Shown here in pieces: positions 6,523 to 9,048 of a DNA stretch of 9,048 nucleotides. The notes below the pieces were generated by a model. The model made no database searches. It was given only the letters and a program-made list of their open reading frames with translations, and had not been told where the DNA came from. The translations under genes and the position numbers were made by a program. Positions within the stretch are counted from its first letter, which is position 1, and every line of letters begins with the position of its first letter. Location: positions 2,634 through 11,681 of the forward strand of contig DMIX01000287.1 in NCBI GenBank assembly GCA_003451975.1, given 5' to 3'. Source of the DNA: Propionibacteriaceae bacterium (lineage in GTDB: Bacteria > Actinomycetota > Actinomycetes > Propionibacteriales > Propionibacteriaceae).

Positions 6523-7023
6523 TCAGTGGTTGCGGAACACCGGGTGTCCGTTGGTGCAACTGATCGCCAGATGCGCCTCATCGGCGTCGTCGTCTGGCTG
6601 ATCGTGGGAGCTTTCGAACTCGACGACGATCTGCTGGTCGCCCTCATGTTCGGTCTTCACCCGATAGCCGTCGTTGGGAATGGCGCTCACCAGCGACACG
6701 ATGCTTCCGGTGCAGCGCGCGATCACCTTGCCCGGCGCGCCGCTCCAGGAACCGGCATAGCTGGACGTGTCGGGAGCCGGGTTCGTGGTGCCCTTCGATG
6801 AATGCGGCACCGGCGTGAGTGTCTGGGCAGCCTTCGGAGTGACTGTGGTCGAGGCCACCGACGTGGCGGTGGTGCTCGGTGAGGAATTGACGGCCGAATC
6901 GACGCGCGGAATCTGGCCCACCTGAGTTCCGGCGGCAGAGATCACCGTCCAGGTGAGCGTGGCGGCGCCGATCACGGTGACCAGCCAGATCACTGCGATC
7001 AACAGCGGCGTGCGTCGAGTCAC
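6523..7023 (-). CDS. Predicted single-helix membrane-anchored protein beside a two-component system, function unknown
   Basis: A 166-residue protein with a GTG start. Residues 2-5 are basic (TRRT), followed by one hydrophobic segment (about 6-30), which acts as a signal anchor or uncleaved signal peptide. A Ser/Thr/Pro-rich stretch (about 43-88) leads to a compact C-terminal part (about 89-166) with SYAGSWSGAPGKVIARCTGS, VSAIPNDGYRV and AISCTNGHPVF. Two cysteines, Cys104 and Cys156, could form a disulfide outside the membrane. I recall small actinobacterial proteins with a similar C-x-G ... GY-x-V ... C-x-x-G-x-P-x-F pattern encoded next to two-component genes, but I cannot name a family. The GTG at 7023 is the only start that places the basic residues directly before the helix. 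Its ribosome site is weak (GGA, 3 bases away). It converges on the antiterminator gene with 5 bases between stops and diverges from the response regulator, so it may be regulated by that pair. Confidence 0.75.
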   Translation of the reverse strand: MTRRTPLLIAVIWLVTVIGAATLTWTVISAAGTQVGQIPRVDSAVNSSPSTTATSVASTTVTPKAAQTLTPVPHSSKGTTNPAPDTSSYAGSWSGAPGKVIARCTGSIVSLVSAIPNDGYRVKTEHEGDQQIVVEFESSHDQPDDDADEAHLAISCTNGHPVFRNH

Positions 7024-7037
7024 GCGTCCATCATGAC
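7019..7037. repeat. Imperfect inverted repeat in the divergent intergenic region
   Basis: GTCACG (7019-7024) and CATGAC (7032-7037) match as an inverted repeat at 5 of 6 positions around a 7-base spacer. The repeat overlaps the GTG start of the minus-strand gene and lies about 30 bases before the -10 of the response regulator. It could be a binding site shared by the divergent pair. The support is symmetry only. Confidence 0.2.
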
Positions 7038-7064
7038 ATCGAAGTGCAAGCGTGCGCGGCGCGG

Positions 7065-7070
7065 TAGCTT
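7065..7070 (+). promoter_or_regulatory. Candidate -10 element giving a leaderless response regulator mRNA
   Basis: TAGCTT fits the actinobacterial TANNNT -10 consensus and ends 7 bases before the ATG at 7078. Initiation would fall on or next to the A of the start codon. No Shine-Dalgarno sequence precedes this ATG, as expected for a leaderless transcript. No convincing -35 is visible at the right distance. ATGACA (7033-7038) resembles one but is too far away, with a 26-base spacer. Confidence 0.45.
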
Positions 7071-7077
7071 TACCTAC

Positions 7078-7764
7078 ATGATTAGGGTCCTTGTGGTCGA
7101 GGACGATCCAGCCATCGGCCGCCTCCTCAGGCGCAGCCTCACCGATCGAGGCGATGTTGTGACGGTGGCCACTGACGGCGCCAGCGGTCTGGCCATCGCG
7201 CTGCGCGAACAACCCGAGGTCGTACTGCTTGATCTGGGCCTGCCCGACCTCAGTGGGCTGGAGGTCCTCACCATGCTGCGCGCGGTGAGTCAGGTGCCGG
7301 TCATCGTGATCACCGCCCAGGACGACGACCGTACCGTGGTCAAGGCCCTCGACTCCGGGGCCGACGACTACTTGGTCAAGCCTTTCGGCAGCGAACAATT
7401 GGCCGCTCGCATTCGCGCCGTGCTGCGCCGCGCTGCAGCTGCGAGCACCGAGTCCACCGTCGAACTCGGCGACCTGCAGATCGACGTGGTGACCCGACAG
7501 GTGACTCTGGCCGGTCAACCGTTGGACCTGACCCGCAAGGAATTCGATCTGCTGTGGCTGCTCGCCTCGCGCCCTGGTGAGGTCATCAGCAAGCGGGATC
7601 TGTTGGCCGGGGTGTGGGGCCAACCCTTCGGTGGCGGCGATCGCACCGTCGATGTCCACCTCAGCTGGCTGCGCCGCAAGCTGGGCGAATCAGCGGCTGA
7701 GCCTCGCTATCTGCACACCGTGCGCGGTGTGGGCGTCCGGCTGGCGCCTCCCGAGGCTGACTGA
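7078..7764 (+). CDS. OmpR/PhoB-family response regulator
   Basis: A 228-residue DNA-binding response regulator. The receiver domain (1-117) has the acidic pair Asp9-Asp10 in VVEDDP, the phospho-acceptor Asp52 in LLDLGLPDLSG, the switch Thr79 in VITAQDDD and Lys101 in LVKPFG. The winged-helix effector domain (about 128-223) has LTRKEFDLLWLLASRPGEVI, the recognition-helix segment RTVDVHLSWLRRKLGE and YLHTVRGVGVRL. When phosphorylated it should bind promoter DNA as a dimer. The ATG at 7078 is chosen because it begins the first receiver strand (MIRVLVVEDD). A start at 7033 would add a basic, non-conserved 15-residue tail and has no ribosome site. The gene overlaps the kinase gene by one base and diverges from the small membrane protein gene, a probable target. 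The target genes and the signal are unknown. Confidence 0.96.
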   Translation: MIRVLVVEDDPAIGRLLRRSLTDRGDVVTVATDGASGLAIALREQPEVVLLDLGLPDLSGLEVLTMLRAVSQVPVIVITAQDDDRTVVKALDSGADDYLVKPFGSEQLAARIRAVLRRAAAASTESTVELGDLQIDVVTRQVTLAGQPLDLTRKEFDLLWLLASRPGEVISKRDLLAGVWGQPFGGGDRTVDVHLSWLRRKLGESAAEPRYLHTVRGVGVRLAPPEAD

Positions 7765-9035
7765 TGCGCCGCCAGGTGAGCGTGCTGGTCGCGGTGGTGG
7801 CTACCGCGATCGTGGTCTCCTTCGTTATCCCGCTGATGCTGCTGGTGCGCACCCTCGCCGAGGACCGGGGTATGGCGGTGGCCACCGGTCAAGCGAATAG
7901 TGTGGCCGTGCTGGTCTCCGGCCTGCACGACCAACCCAATTTGGCCGACGTCCTGAACCAGAACTTGGCCCGCTCTGCGGTGAAGACCAGCGTGGTCCTG
8001 GCCGACGGCCAGGTGTTGGGGTCGTCCTGGCCCGATGCGCTCACCGATCCGGGCTACCAGCAGGCCGCCGCCGGTCAGGCGTTCTCGGTGCAGAACTCCG
8101 ACGGCGCTCAGGTATACGTACCGGCCGTGGTCGACACCGGCGTGGTGGTGGTGCGCTGCTCACTGACTCCGGCTCAGCTCAGCGAAGGGGTGCCGCTGGC
8201 CTGGGCCAGCATCATTGGTCTGGGTGTGCTGCTGAGCGTGATCGCGGTGGCCGTGGCCGCCCAGATGGGACGCCGCGTCAGCCGACCGCTGCTGGACGTC
8301 GCTGAGACCGCCCACCGGCTGCGCGAGGGCGATCTGGATGCGCGTGCCCCCTTGGTCGGTACCGATGAGACTGTCGAATTGGGCACTGCGTTGAACGGCC
8401 TGGCCGACCGCATCGAGGAACTGCTGGCAGCGGAGCGGGACAATGTGGGCAGTCTCGCCCACCGGCTGCGCACCCCGATCACCGCCTTGCGGCTGGAAGT
8501 GGAACAGGTCGCCAACCCGCAACTGCGCGAGAGCCTGACCGAATCGGTCGCGCAACTCCAAGTCGCCATCGACGACGTGGTCCGTGAGGCCCGGCGTCCG
8601 CTGCGGGAAGGACTGCCCGGTACCTGCGACGCGGTGGCCCTGGTCGCCAGCCGAGCCGACTACTGGCGTCCGCTGGCCGAGGACCAGGCTCGCGAATTTC
8701 AGGTGGGTCTTCCGCTGGGCCCGTTACGGGTCGGCATGAGCAGCCTGCAACTGGGTGATGTCGTCGATATCTGCATCGACAACGTGTTTGCCCACACCGA
8801 AGAAGGCGTGAACTTTGCGCTGCACCTCAGCCGGGAAGACGATCAAGCACTGCTCGTCGTCAGCGACGACGGGCCAGGATTCCCCGCAGCGCCCACCCCG
8901 ACCCGCCCCGGCACGACCGGCATGGGCCTGCGCATCGCCCGCCGCCTGGTCGCCGGGGCCGGCGGTACCTTGACCATTTCGCCGCCCGGCAGCCCTAGCA
9001 GCGTCCGCATCGAGTTGCGGCTGCAAGGCCGCTGA
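7764..9035 (+). CDS. HAMP-containing sensor histidine kinase, partner of the preceding response regulator
   Basis: A 423-residue membrane sensor kinase. Helix 1 (about 5-29) and helix 2 (about 145-167) enclose a roughly 115-residue extracytoplasmic sensor region without a motif I recognise. A HAMP linker follows (about 168-222, with RRVSRPLLDVAETAHRLREGDLDAR within it). The dimerisation and phospho-acceptor helix has LAHRLRTPITALRLEVEQ, with His233 as the phosphorylation site and Thr237 four residues later, the usual phosphatase position. The residue after His233 is Arg instead of the common Glu or Asp. The ATPase domain shows the N box CIDNVFAHT (Asn340), the G1 box VSDDGPGFP (Asp368) and the G2 box GTTGMGLRIARRL (384-396). 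All key residues for ATP binding are present. The start codon overlaps the stop of the response regulator gene (TGATG), so the pair is translationally coupled. The gene is complete; 12 bases remain after its stop. Confidence 0.95.
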   Translation: MRRQVSVLVAVVATAIVVSFVIPLMLLVRTLAEDRGMAVATGQANSVAVLVSGLHDQPNLADVLNQNLARSAVKTSVVLADGQVLGSSWPDALTDPGYQQAAAGQAFSVQNSDGAQVYVPAVVDTGVVVVRCSLTPAQLSEGVPLAWASIIGLGVLLSVIAVAVAAQMGRRVSRPLLDVAETAHRLREGDLDARAPLVGTDETVELGTALNGLADRIEELLAAERDNVGSLAHRLRTPITALRLEVEQVANPQLRESLTESVAQLQVAIDDVVREARRPLREGLPGTCDAVALVASRADYWRPLAEDQAREFQVGLPLGPLRVGMSSLQLGDVVDICIDNVFAHTEEGVNFALHLSREDDQALLVVSDDGPGFPAAPTPTRPGTTGMGLRIARRLVAGAGGTLTISPPGSPSSVRIELRLQGR

Positions 9036-9048
9036 GGCCGCCCTGGCT

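Noticed and set aside
6514..6526. CTGA/TCAG hairpin between the antiterminator gene and the minus-strand gene
   Set aside because: A 4-bp stem, of which three pairs follow automatically from two convergent TGA stops. Too weak to call a terminator.
7024..7659. Minus-strand extension of the small membrane protein into the response regulator gene
   Set aside because: The added residues are antisense to the conserved receiver domain and lack motifs. The basic residues and hydrophobic helix begin right after the GTG at 7023.
9027..9039. GGCC/GGCC pairing around the kinase stop codon as a terminator
   Set aside because: Only 4 bp of a self-complementary sequence common in this base composition, and the window ends before any supporting context.

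Overview
The window is high-GC DNA with close gene packing, Actinomycetota-type codon use, many GTG/ATG starts with GAGG- or AAGGA-like ribosome binding sites, and one start that looks leaderless. This points to an actinobacterium. A propionibacterial-type relative fits the gene content, but the family is a guess. Eight essentially complete protein genes and one 3' gene fragment fill almost the whole sequence. No gene-free stretch exceeds about 230 bases. I see no tRNA, rRNA, CRISPR array or insertion sequence.

Layout. (1) Bases 1-158: the 3' end of a glycoside hydrolase family 18 type protein, followed by a short hairpin. (2) 270-830: a histidine phosphatase (phosphoglycerate mutase-like fold). 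(3) 984-2579: a complete FGGY-family sugar kinase. Convergent to it on the minus strand, 2590-3396, is an unusual membrane protein that joins a four-helix DUF2231 domain to a cytochrome b5-like heme domain. (4) 3490-6517: a complete antitermination-controlled PTS cassette. It has a promoter, a ribonucleic antiterminator (RAT) element overlapping a strong UUCG-capped intrinsic terminator, a beta-glucoside-type PTS permease with fused IIB-IIC-IIA domains, and a BglG/LicT-type antiterminator protein. (5) 6523-9035: a signalling block made of a minus-strand, one-helix membrane-anchored protein of unknown function, divergent from an OmpR-type response regulator and its overlapping HAMP histidine kinase.

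How the parts work together. The PTS block is self-contained for sensing and uptake. The permease brings in and phosphorylates a glucoside-like sugar. It also controls the phosphorylation state of the downstream antiterminator, which binds the RAT in the leader and lets RNA polymerase pass the terminator. No phospho-glycosidase lies in the window, so the enzyme using the imported sugar phosphate must be elsewhere. The two-component pair is translationally coupled (stop and start overlap in TGATG), and the divergent small membrane protein is a plausible accessory or target. The phosphatase, FGGY kinase and cytochrome b5 fusion show no clear link to each other or to the PTS cassette.

I do not see an evidently new defence or mobile system. 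The most noteworthy items are the well-preserved RAT/terminator switch in a high-GC genome, the DUF2231-cytochrome b5 fusion with a predicted outside-facing heme domain, and the two-component locus with its unusual H-box, leaderless start and divergent membrane protein.
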